A stretch of 64,000 nucleotides of DNA from ZC4RG30 sp046347045 (GTDB taxonomy: Bacteria; Pseudomonadota; Gammaproteobacteria; Steroidobacterales; Steroidobacteraceae): the NCBI GenBank assembly GCA_046347045.1, contig JAXMGX010000008.1:167284-231283 (forward strand), written 5' to 3'. The notes beneath the pieces are model-generated. The model did not search any database. It was not told the DNA's origin and worked only from the letters and a program-made list of their open reading frames with translations. A program made the translations under genes and the position numbers. Numbering within the stretch: position 1 is the stretch's first letter; each line of letters opens with the position of its first letter. Below, in pieces: positions 43,693 through 53,919 of this stretch.

Positions 43693-43965
43693 TTAGCGAG
43701 TGAGCGCCGCCCGGCGCGTCAGCGTGTACTGGCTCGACTGCGACAGCGGGGACTTCACCGATACCGTGCGCTGCGTGGCATGCAGCAGCCACTCTCGTAG
43801 CTCAGCCAGGATCGGCGCCGAGCGGGCTTCGCACTGCTGACGCCGAACACACCGCGCCTGTTCTCGGATGTCCCGCCCGATGGCATACAGCAACTCGATT
43901 CGGCGGATGGCCTCGGATGCCCTCTCGGACCAATCCGTTATATATACGTCGTAGTACTTGCGCAA
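43693..43965 (-). pseudogene. IS66-family transposase fragment
   Basis: A 90-residue reading frame. IRRIELLYAIGRDIREQA, ARSAPILAELREWLLHATQR and KSPLSQSSQYTLTRRAALTR correspond to an internal region of IS66 TnpC transposases (usual pattern: LYxIExEIR, RSxPLLExLRxWL, KSxLGxAxxYALxRWxALTR). Both flanks are missing. It lies downstream of the IS21 right end on the opposite strand, one of three different IS families within 2.3 kb. Confidence 0.65.
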
Positions 43966-43998
43966 TGACGCCTCTCTGTAGAAGTAAGCCTAAATCTG

Positions 43999-44568
43999 TC
44001 ATGGGGCGTGCTTGCAAATCTCATTGGATGCGGAGCGTATGTACAGCTCTAGTGTCTGCATCGACATTTTGGCGCGGAGTTCATTGACGGTTGATGGATT
44101 TTCAATTTCTCGAGGAACAAAGGTTCCGTTGCTATCGCAAGTACCTTGGGTCCCGTAGCGCTGAGGTCTGTGGAGGCGGTCATACAGAAATGCAAACTGG
44201 GCCGGTGGAATCTGATTGTTCGCTGCCATGGACTCCAAACGTTTCAGTATGGAGCGCTGAAACTTCTTGTCGGAGCCGGCATGCTGCACCAAAAGAAATG
44301 CAGCTTGCGCGCCATCCACGCCCACCATGTCCTGCGTCGGCCAGCCATGTCTCTTTATTATTTGCCGGAGTTCTATGAGATTGGCTTCGTCGACGTTTGC
44401 TAGTAGCTGGCTATCTAGATCAGCGCCTGCCTTTCGATACATTTGGTCCTTCTGTAACATCTCGAGAAGTCTGAGACGCAGCTCAGGGTGAGTAACTTCG
44501 GCGCAAATGCAGCAGAGTGGTTGAGCCAAGAGAATGCATGCAAGCAGTGGTGCGAAGTGCCCTTTCAT
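43999..44568 (-). CDS. DUF6624-like secreted protein
   Basis: A 189-residue protein with a signal peptide (FAPLLACILLAQPLCCICA). The segment IIKRHGWPTQDMVGVDGAQAAFLLVQHA and RLESMAANNQIPPAQFAFLYDR matches the pattern of DUF6624 proteins, whose function is unknown; NGTFVPREIENPSTVNELRAKM-type endings also occur there. ATG 44568 is preferred because GGGAGG sits 5 bp before it. The DNA is distinctly less GC-rich than the surrounding cargo, like the adjacent ABC exporter fragment, suggesting a shared foreign origin. Confidence 0.72.
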   Translation of the reverse strand: MKGHFAPLLACILLAQPLCCICAEVTHPELRLRLLEMLQKDQMYRKAGADLDSQLLANVDEANLIELRQIIKRHGWPTQDMVGVDGAQAAFLLVQHAGSDKKFQRSILKRLESMAANNQIPPAQFAFLYDRLHRPQRYGTQGTCDSNGTFVPREIENPSTVNELRAKMSMQTLELYIRSASNEICKHAP

Positions 44569-45200
44569 GTAACCTCCCAAACGAATTGTCCTAACTCCTA
44601 TCTTGAAAAGCTCAGTAGTAAAAAGTGCAGCGGTAATTGGGAAGTCCCGGAGGCCGGGCCTCCGAGGTCACTGCCCCCGTGGGGATCAATCTAAGGAGCA
44701 TGGTACTCTGCGAGGTAGTGTGTTCCAACGCAGCATGGACGTAAACTCGGGCATGGTAATGTTGCCCCCGAATTTCGGACAGTTTGGGTTGGAGATATAC
44801 GGCCTTGTTCCGGACCATGCCTTCATCGCGGTCTTCACGCGTAAGGCGTCGAAGAACACAATGGCGTAGGACGGCTCGAGTGGCCGAGCCTGCCAGGCAG
44901 CGGTCTCCGTCGATCACCGGGCGGTCACGGCCGAGACCGCTTGCGACTTAGGCCTGGATATGCCGAGTTCATCTCATGCCGTGGGCGTAGAGCGCATTGG
45001 TCTTGTCGTCGAAACCGGGAAAGCGTCACTCAGCGCCTGCTGCTTCATGCCGCTGTTCCTCCGATACGGCATTCTCCAGTATCGGTGGCGGATAAATCAG
45101 ATCAGAGCTTCATCAATTGACATGAACTCCGTCGCACCGCCGAAAGCACGCCGCCGACGCCTGACTGTCGAAGTGACCGCCCCATCCACAACCCCACGTT
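44569..45200. other. 632-bp stretch with no supportable gene
   Basis: Both strands have only short open frames without start signals or recognisable motifs (the longest, 101 codons at 44612-44917 minus and 88 codons at 44960-45226 plus, have implausible composition). The first third should contain the promoter of the DUF6624-like gene. Composition is intermediate GC. It could be decayed gene remnants; nothing can be named. Confidence 0.4.
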
Positions 45201-46350
45201 TCACAGTGACGGAGTCATCTGGATAACGCGGGACGCGGATCGTAATGTTTCAGTCCTATGCGCGACTATCACTCTCGTAATCTTAAGTGCCCGAATGTGA
45301 TCATTGATAATTCTCTCATTCTCAGCGTCAAGATGGCTTGTAGCTTCGTCCATAAACAAGATCATCGGTCTGCGATAGAGAGCCCTAGCGATATACAGCC
45401 TCTGAAGCTGTCCTCCACTCAATCCGCTCCCCAAGTCACCGAGGAGCGTGTCGTATCCCATCGGCATTCGGGATATTTCCGAATGGACTGCCGCTGCCCG
45501 CGCGCATTCAACCACAAATTCCATATCGACATCTGCGGCGAAACATGCAATGTTCTCAGCAACAGTGCCGCTTAAGAAGTGGTCGTCCTGGAGAATGCCG
45601 GCGATTCGCGAACGGTAGTTCCCCATCTTTTGAATTGGGCGATTGTCAATTTGGATTTCCCCGGATGTAGGCTCCAGAATACCCATCAGACACTTCAATA
45701 GCGTCGTCTTACCGCATCCGCTTGGCCCGGTGATCGCTACCGTTTCGCCTGCGCCAATTGTGAAACTCACGTTCTTGAATGCAAATGCATCTGTTGCGCT
45801 ATATCTGTATGCAAGTCCTTCTACTGAAATTGCGCCCTTCGGGATTTGATCACCATTATCCCCGCTATTGCTTGCTGCCTTAGTATCGTCATCAGCTCCC
45901 GACAAGACGTCAGGCCGCTGCTCCTGGCGGCTAAATACGATGTCTGACAGCCTTTCCAGATGCATCGATGCGGTTCGGTACTCAAACCACCGAAAGATTA
46001 GACCCTTTGTGGATTCCAAAAAACGTGACTTGTATGCGATGAACGCAAAGAGCATACCGACGGTCATTTGTCCTTCGATGACGATCCGAGAACCGACATA
46101 GACTATAAGAATGTTCTCTATTCCAAATACCAGCAAGTCGACAGTCTCGAATGCAGCCTGCCATGCTCCCGCGGTGATTGAGCAGTTGATGCTGTTCGCC
46201 AACAATCTCTGCCATTGCAGCTGCCGGTCTGTTTCCCTCTGAAAAAGTTTAATAGTCTGGATCGCCCTGACTGACTCCATGAAATGCGTGTCTTGCCGAG
46301 CCTTTGCGATGAGACCTTCCACATTAGCGGCAAGATAGCCACGAAACGCC
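45201..46350 (-). pseudogene. Bacteriocin-type ABC exporter (C39 peptidase class), N-terminal half missing
   Basis: The remaining ~382 residues include the second half of the membrane domain (ESVRAIQTIKLFQRE, a loop signature of CvaB/LagD-like exporters, then VGMLFAFIAYKSRFLES) and the complete ATPase: GPSGCGKTT Walker A, LSGGQLQRL signature, ILFMDEATSHLDAENE Walker B, VIVAHR switch. The frame remains open upstream of GTG 46322 as far as base 46350, where an oriIS-like copy begins, so the peptidase domain and first helices were cut off there. These transporters cleave double-glycine leaders and export small peptides. No peptide precursor was recognised nearby. Confidence 0.8.
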
Positions 46351-46430
46351 TATGCGAACTCGGCCCAAGCACGCACCGAGCAGGCAAGGGCGTTTGAATT
46401 TCCTATCCGCCGTTTGAATTTCCTATCCGC
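46351..46430 (+). mobile_element. IS91/ISCR-type end (copy 3) with duplicated oriIS
   Basis: Bases 46351-46410 repeat the last 60 bp of the IS91-type end (10231-10290). The final 20-mer, CGTTTGAATTTCCTATCCGC, is then present twice in tandem (46391-46410 and 46411-46430). The copy truncates the ABC exporter on its left. The tandem doubling is what would be left if one oriIS end inserted exactly at another. Confidence 0.82.
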
Positions 46431-46728
46431 TCGCCGTCTTGCAAAGAAGTTGCCTGACGGATTCTCTCGTACCAAAGCTGATTCCCCGCTTCGCGGGTCC
46501 CAGTGTTCTTCTCACACCTGATGCACAGGTGCGCTTGGAACCAATTCTTGGCAACTGATTGAACTGAATTGGAATTTCTGTGCTGAGTCGGAATTGCAGG
46601 CGACTCGGATGCGAGTCTTGAGCGCTGGAGGCCATTCTGTTCAAAGGCTTGCAGAATCCTCTTCTGAATATTGAAACCTTCATTGAATACACGTATACAA
46701 GTACGGGATAGGTTCGTCAGGGAGTCCC
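46431..46728. other. Gap between oriIS copy 3 and RHH-type gene
   Basis: About 300 bp of lower-GC DNA. A minus-strand frame (46403-46801) has reasonable amino-acid composition (for example CIRCEKNTGTREAGNQLWYE) and may be part of a decayed gene, but no family is recognised and no start is visible. The right end must hold the promoter of the 46729 gene; AGGGAG at 46719-46724 is its ribosome site. Confidence 0.4.
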
Positions 46729-47199
46729 GTGGTCGATCATCTGGTGCGCTTTCAGGTGCGTCTGGACCCGCGCGAAGGCGAGCGGGTGAAGAGCTGGGCA
46801 TACGCGCAGGGAAAGTCCCTGAGCGCCGCGCTTGCGCATCTGGTGGGGCGCGGACTGGACTTCGAGTCAGGCCATTCGCCGGCCTATTTGGCGCGGGTGA
46901 TCAACTCCCAGGGCGAGATGATGGATCACCTCGACGCCCGCCTCGGCGGTCTGGAATGGAACGAGGCCGAACGCTTCCAGCTGGTGCTCGGGCACATGCG
47001 GTTGCATCAGGAACTCAGTACGGAGATGGTGCATCTGATGCGCGAGTTGTACCTGTGCATGCACGAGAACCACCATCTGCGGAAGGTCATGGAAAGGGTG
47101 CGCGCGGAGATCGAGGAGGACGCCAAGGTGTACAAGTCCAGCACCGATTCGGCGGGCGCATCGCAGCGCAGTGAGGACGACGAGGCGGTCGAGTACTGA
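46729..47199 (+). CDS. Small element-encoded protein, possible relaxosome/RHH-type accessory
   Basis: A 156-residue protein starting at GTG with AGGGAG 5 bp upstream. The N terminus (LVRFQVRLDPREGERVKSWAYAQGKSLSAALAHLVGRGLDF) has the beta-strand plus two-helix pattern of ribbon-helix-helix DNA-binding proteins of the MobC/TraJ sort. The middle is a helical segment (MRLHQELSTEMVHLMRELYLCM) suited to dimerisation. It is immediately followed by an overlapping second gene. Function is inferred only from size, fold pattern and location in an integrated element; I do not recognise a named family. Confidence 0.5.
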   Translation: MVDHLVRFQVRLDPREGERVKSWAYAQGKSLSAALAHLVGRGLDFESGHSPAYLARVINSQGEMMDHLDARLGGLEWNEAERFQLVLGHMRLHQELSTEMVHLMRELYLCMHENHHLRKVMERVRAEIEEDAKVYKSSTDSAGASQRSEDDEAVEY

Positions 47200-47789
47200 T
47201 GGCCAAGGCACGCAAGGGCAGGATGAAAGGCACTACCGCCGAGGCCGGTGCATGGCCCAGGATGCAGCGCAATACTCGCGCCACGCTGGCGCGTGTGGGG
47301 GCGGGCCGGGTGATCAGCAATCACCGTCCGACGGAGGATGCCCAGCGCAAGATGGAGTTGCTGATGGCGACCGTCCGGGTGCTGCAGTTCGATGCCAGTG
47401 CGAAGCTGCCGGAGGGCGTGCCGGATACCTACGAGAAGCTCTACGACCGTGCCGTTGGCCAGTTCCTGGAACTCCATGACGCCGAACCAAAGTTTCGGCT
47501 GCCGGCCGTGACGGGCTCGACGGCCAAGCGCCGCAGCGTCTGGATCAGGGGCGACTACATGATCCGCATTGAAGCGATTGCGGCGGCCTATCCATGCCCT
47601 GTCAGTCGCTTGATCGACGCGGCCATCGATACCTACGTGGACAATTACACGCGCGGAATTCATCCGAAATTGGTCGCTACGCTGACCGGCACGTCGCGGA
47701 AGATCCTGGAGGCCAGCGAGGCGACGGGCGAGGTGCTGCGGGAGCGGGAGCGCAAGGCCCGCAAGTTGATGCGGACGGGGAAGGCTTGA
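47199..47789 (+). CDS. Hypothetical element-encoded protein
   Basis: A 196-residue basic protein, start ATG 47199 overlapping the preceding stop (TGATG). The first ~45 residues are rich in R/K/G (MAKARKGRMKGTTAEAGAW), suggesting nucleic-acid contact. A second region (KRRSVWIRGDYMIRIEAIAAAYPCPVSRLIDAAIDTYVDNY) again looks like a ribbon-helix-helix core, followed by a charged helical tail. It probably works with the preceding gene, perhaps in DNA processing of the element. No family is recognised. Confidence 0.5.
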   Translation: MAKARKGRMKGTTAEAGAWPRMQRNTRATLARVGAGRVISNHRPTEDAQRKMELLMATVRVLQFDASAKLPEGVPDTYEKLYDRAVGQFLELHDAEPKFRLPAVTGSTAKRRSVWIRGDYMIRIEAIAAAYPCPVSRLIDAAIDTYVDNYTRGIHPKLVATLTGTSRKILEASEATGEVLRERERKARKLMRTGKA

Positions 47790-47912
47790 GGGGAAGGCAG
47801 GCCCCCGGACGGGCAGGGGGAGCGTGTGCGCCGGTCCACGTCCCGGTTGCCGGACTCTGGCACAATTGTCCCGCGAAGCCGTCCGCATACGCCCTGTCAT
47901 GGAGCATTGATC

Positions 47913-48098
47913 ATGCCAGCTGTATTCAAGCAAGAAGCCCACAAGCTCGTCGAAGAGATGCCTGAATCGGCAACCTGGGATGACCTCATCTATCGCGCGG
48001 TGGTGCGAAAGGAAATCGAGGCTGGCCTTGCCGACAGCAAGGCGAATCGCGTAACGCCGGTGGATGACGTGCTTCGCGAGTTCGGCCTGGCTTCGTGA
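47913..48098 (+). CDS. Antitoxin of a ParDE/RelBE-type module
   Basis: A 61-residue acidic protein (MPAVFKQEAHKLVEEMPESATWDDLIYRAVVRKEIEAG is the body; WDDLIYRAV and VTPVDDVLREFGL are typical of short antitoxins that pair with ParE-like toxins). GGAG lies 8 bp before the ATG. The stop overlaps the toxin start (GTGA at 48095), giving the usual coupled antitoxin-toxin order. It likely autoregulates the pair; no operator palindrome was confirmed. Confidence 0.82.
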   Translation: MPAVFKQEAHKLVEEMPESATWDDLIYRAVVRKEIEAGLADSKANRVTPVDDVLREFGLAS

Positions 48099-48406
48099 AG
48101 GTAGTCTGGACTGATCGCGCCAAGGCCCGGCTTCGCAGTATCCGTGACTATATCGCCCGGGATTCCCCGAGGGTTGCGGATGACGTGGCGCGCAGGTTGC
48201 TTGAGCGTTCGCGTCAACTTGAAGTGCTGGCCAGGTCGGGGCGCCAGGTGCCGGAATACCAGCGCGACGATGTTCGCGAACTGCTCGAAAGGCCCTATCG
48301 CATCATCTACGTGATTCTTGCCGAGCGCATCGACGTGATCTCGGTGATGCACTACCGCCAGCTGCTGCCTGACGATCTGCAGGATCTAGGCGACGAATCC
48401 AGTTAG
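48095..48406 (+). CDS. parE: ParE/RelE-type toxin
   Basis: A 103-residue toxin starting at GTG 48095. KVVWTDRAKARLRSIRDYIARDSP, RQLEVLARSGRQVPEY, DVRELLERPYRIIYVI and DVISVMHYRQLLP are the standard ParE strands and helices; YRIIYVI and the final H-x-R are the most conserved part. The family either poisons gyrase or acts as an mRNA interferase, and ParE-like is the better fit. The location next to the attachment site suggests it stabilises the integrated element. Confidence 0.88.
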   Translation: MKVVWTDRAKARLRSIRDYIARDSPRVADDVARRLLERSRQLEVLARSGRQVPEYQRDDVRELLERPYRIIYVILAERIDVISVMHYRQLLPDDLQDLGDESS

Positions 48407-48413
48407 GCGTCGC

Positions 48414-48476
48414 CCCCTCAAGTCCCCGACTTCTCGCCAGTGGCAAATTTGGTGGCAAATCCGGGGATTCGAGGGG
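48414..48476 (+). repeat. Inverted repeat arms with tandem GTGGCAAAT in the loop
   Basis: CCCCTCAAGTCCCC (48414-48427) and GGGGATTCGAGGGG (48463-48476) are complementary in 12 of 14 positions, and between them GTGGCAAAT occurs twice (48440, 48452). A third GGGGATTCG follows at 48484. This could be a terminator for the toxin operon or an integrase/excisionase arm-site array next to the attachment site. Confidence 0.5.
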
Positions 48477-48536
48477 TGCAGAGGGGATTCGGGCTCAAGG
48501 CAAATCAGTACCTTACTGATTCTTCAACAGCCTCCT

Positions 48537-48564
48537 GCGGATTCGAGTCCCGTCCGCTCCGCCA
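48537..48564 (+). other. tRNA 3' end (tRNA-Ser-like), probable attachment site
   Basis: GCGGATTCGAGTCCCGTCCG then CTCCGCCA is the T arm, acceptor 3' strand, discriminator G and CCA of a tRNA, most like a GGAGCGG-type tRNA-Ser. The 5' three-quarters of a tRNA are not upstream, and one T-stem pair (A53 x C61) is mismatched, so it is not a functional gene. Such 3' ends are the crossover cores left by tyrosine integrases. It marks the right limit of the integrated element; core chromosomal genes begin just after it. Confidence 0.7.
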
Positions 48565-48835
48565 GTCTTCTTGCCCGGTCACACGGGATTTCATTCAGTA
48601 CTCACGTACTCGCGGAACTGCAGCGTGTCGTCGCCGCGTGCGCTCCGCAATCCGAAAATGGTTCGTATTGCGTCTTACTTGGTTCGTTATACGTCGTATA
48701 TCGAACGGATGCCAATTCACGCGGGCAATCCGCTGATGCGTACTTTCGATCCGCGGCGTATCGTATGCAGCCACCAGGCGGCAATCGATGCCCCTGGTGC
48801 AAGAGCTTCAAGCAGTTCAGATAAGGGGGAGTTCA

Positions 48836-51817
<2,982 letters not shown>

Positions 51818-51992
51818 AGCCGATCTCGTGTCGGTCTGCGCAGCTGGGCCGGGAGTCCGGACGGACTCCGGGCCCGCATCCGGACGGAGTCGCTGCGCCA
51901 TCCTTGATTCGCATTCCGCAAGTGTTTTGAACTTTGTCCGGTGTCGCCTGCCAACAGGAAAGCAGACCTCAACTGACACGGAGAAGGACCAA

Positions 51993-52496
51993 ATGCTCAA
52001 GCGAATCATTCCCGCCGCCGCGCTTTCACTCATCGCTGTCACGGCGTCAGTGCCGATGCAGGCGGCTGATGCGCCGGCAGCCAAGTCGGCACCGGCGGTG
52101 GGCGGGCAGAAGGCCCAGGAAGAGCGCAACAAGCAGATCGCGATCGCGTTCTACAACGCCGCGCTCAACGAGAAGAACTGGGAGAAGACCAAGAGCTTCA
52201 TCGGCAATCGCTACGTGCAGCACAACCTGGCCGCCATCGACGGCCCCGAGGGCCTGCACCAGCACATCGAATTCCTGAAGAAGGACTTCCCCAAGAACCA
52301 CGGCGAGATCAAGCACGCGCTGGCCGATGGCGACCTGGTGGCGCTGCACATCCACAACCAGCGCAGCCCCGAGCTGCGGGGCAACGCCGTGGTGGACATC
52401 TTCCGGATCGAGAACGGCAAGGTGGTGGAGCACTGGGACGTGGTGCAGGCCATTCCCGAGCCCGAGAAGGCCAAGAACTCCAACACGATGTTCTAG
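51993..52496 (+). CDS. Secreted SnoaL/NTF2-like protein
   Basis: A 167-residue protein with a signal peptide (IPAAALSLIAVTASVPMQA) and an NTF2-like fold (NKQIAIAFYNAALNEKNWEKTKSFIG, YVQHNLAAIDGPEGLHQHI, VALHIHNQRSPE, VVDIFRIENGKVVEHWDVVQ). The HNLAAIDGPEG and EHWDVVQ blocks are common in polyketide-cyclase-like SnoaL proteins predicted as small hydrolases/isomerases. ATG 51993 has GAGAAGGA upstream. It lies 175 bp after the TonB receptor and ends just before a strong terminator. Confidence 0.85.
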   Translation: MLKRIIPAAALSLIAVTASVPMQAADAPAAKSAPAVGGQKAQEERNKQIAIAFYNAALNEKNWEKTKSFIGNRYVQHNLAAIDGPEGLHQHIEFLKKDFPKNHGEIKHALADGDLVALHIHNQRSPELRGNAVVDIFRIENGKVVEHWDVVQAIPEPEKAKNSNTMF

Positions 52497-52522
52497 AAGG
52501 CCGCTTATCGAGCAAGGAAACG

Positions 52523-52549
52523 AAAAGGCCGGCAAGCAGCCGGCCTTTT
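52523..52549. terminator. Bidirectional rho-independent terminator
   Basis: AAAAGGCCGGC - AAGCA - GCCGGCCTTTT forms a perfect 11-bp stem including the A/T tails, with a 5-nt loop. It lies between the convergent SnoaL-like gene and the 52592 gene, so it serves both directions. Confidence 0.92.
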
Positions 52550-52591
52550 CCATTTCACCCGGGCAGGTCGTTGCCGCCGGAACTTGCTGGT

Positions 52592-53320
52592 CTACTGCGC
52601 GTAATTCTCGGCGATCGACGGATCGCAGTCGTACGCCGTCACGTGGTCGCCATCCACCTTGCGCCAGGCGATGTAGCGCACGCCGCGGTTGTCGAGCACG
52701 TCGGGATCTTCGAACTCCTGCGTCGCGATCAGCCGCTTGCCGCCATCGGCCAGCCGGAAGCGCTCGATCACCTTGATGTTGTCGGAGTGTTCCAGGCCAT
52801 TGTTGGTGATGGTGGCCGACTTCAGGTGCGTGGTCACCACCACCAGCTGATCGCCTTCCCAGTGGGCGATGGAGTTGCCCGTCTTGGAGTGCGGACCATC
52901 CGGTGGCAGCGCGAAGCGCTTGTTGAAGAAGAACGTGCGCGCCAGGTCGAAGTATTCCAGCCGCATGACGATGATGTCCTTGCCCTGCATGATCTCGATG
53001 GGGAAGGGCCCCTGCAGTGCATAGACGATCGAGGGAATCTTGCAGGAGTTGGCCACCGTCATCTCCTGCTTGGGCTCCCATTTCTTCGCCGCCGCGAGCG
53101 CGGCCGGCTTCAGCTTCAGCCCGCCGAATTCCATGATGCCGAACTCCGCCGCGCCGGTGTCGGTCAGCACGACGGTGTTGGGCGCAACATGCGGCGAGAG
53201 TTCCGGATCGGACTTGGGCTGGTTCCTGTCCAGCATCCAGAAGCCGGAGAAGTCGGGCGGTTCCGCCGCCGCGGCCACCAGCGGCAGGGCGGCCAGCAGG
53301 GCCAGCAGTCGGCGCATCAC
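52592..53320 (-). CDS. Conserved secreted protein, unknown function
   Basis: A 242-residue protein with a signal peptide (LLALLAALPLVAAAA) and a mature start EPPDFSGFWMLDRN, a 'DFSGFW' opening found in a family of exported proteins of unknown function. Later blocks (GPFPIEIMQGKDIIVMRLEY, NSIAHWEGDQLVVVTTHL, RLIATQEFEDPDVL) suggest beta-rich structure. No catalytic motif is recognised. It overlaps the upstream gene by ATGA and both probably form one two-gene operon ending at the shared terminator. Confidence 0.72.
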   Translation of the reverse strand: MMRRLLALLAALPLVAAAAEPPDFSGFWMLDRNQPKSDPELSPHVAPNTVVLTDTGAAEFGIMEFGGLKLKPAALAAAKKWEPKQEMTVANSCKIPSIVYALQGPFPIEIMQGKDIIVMRLEYFDLARTFFFNKRFALPPDGPHSKTGNSIAHWEGDQLVVVTTHLKSATITNNGLEHSDNIKVIERFRLADGGKRLIATQEFEDPDVLDNRGVRYIAWRKVDGDHVTAYDCDPSIAENYAQ

Positions 53321-53712
53321 TGCTTCAGCTCGCTGCTGAGGTCACTGGCCTTGCCGATGGGCTTGCCATCCGGGCCCCTGAGCTCGCGGATGCGCACATA
53401 GGGCGCGCCGTCGCGGGCCGGCCAGCCATCGATGGTGACCGTGTCGCCGACCTTGATGCTGTCGCGGGTCCAGCCGCGGCGCGTCATCATCGAGGGCGAG
53501 TTTGTTTCGCCTTTCCAGATGGACTTGGAGCCGTCGGCGTTCGTCACTTCGATGGCGATGATGCCGTGGGGATTGGCGAAGTGGAACTGCGTGACCTTGC
53601 CATGCACGCTCACGGATTTCTCGTGATCGAAGAAGGCGGCAAAGGAGTGATGGGCGCTGGCTGCCATCGCCACCAGGGCGAGTGCGGCGCCGACGACGCT
53701 TCGGTATTTCAT
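53317..53712 (-). CDS. DUF6152-like secreted protein
   Basis: A 131-residue protein with a signal peptide (ALALVAMAASAHHSFA). The opening SAHHSFAAFFDHEK followed by VSVHGKVTQFHFANPHGIIAIEV and GDTVTIDGWPARDG fits the DUF6152 pattern, a small exported beta-barrel-like (OB-type) domain of unknown function. I prefer ATG 53712 with GAGGA upstream over the longer ATG 53727. First gene of the minus-strand pair. Confidence 0.78.
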   Translation of the reverse strand: MKYRSVVGAALALVAMAASAHHSFAAFFDHEKSVSVHGKVTQFHFANPHGIIAIEVTNADGSKSIWKGETNSPSMMTRRGWTRDSIKVGDTVTIDGWPARDGAPYVRIRELRGPDGKPIGKASDLSSELKQ

Positions 53713-53919
53713 GATCGCAATCCTCACGTGAATCGATTATCCGGCTGCTGTTTCGACAGCAGTCCGCAGGGCTAGTTTCGCTCGCCTTGAGGGTCTTGTC
53801 GCCGGGCACGGTTGCCGACGCGAATGCTTATCATCCAGAATCAGCAACTTACTGAATCCTAAACAGCTTCCCGTACAATCGCGGTCCTTTTCCGCCCCTT
53901 CAATTCCATCCAAGAAACC

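Larger units (their letters stand above)
48407..48835. other. Non-coding junction from toxin gene to TonB receptor
   Basis: 429 bp containing the inverted repeat, the tRNA-like 3' end (48537-48564) and, in its last part, the leader of the TonB receptor gene, with a GGGGGAG ribosome site at 48825-48831. No ORF on either strand is convincing. Confidence 0.6.

Noticed and set aside
46391..46430. CRISPR-like repeat from the doubled 20-mer
   Set aside because: The two units are directly adjacent with no spacer and equal the IS end found elsewhere.
48480..48564. A complete tRNA gene
   Set aside because: Only the T arm and acceptor 3' strand can be matched; no D or anticodon arm precedes it and one T-stem pair is mismatched.
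53834..53869. Second attachment core: AATCAGCAACTTACTGAATCC resembles AATCAGTACCTTACTGATTC at 48503
   Set aside because: Similarity is partial and limited to a short pseudo-palindromic stretch; no tRNA or integrase context at 53.8 kb.
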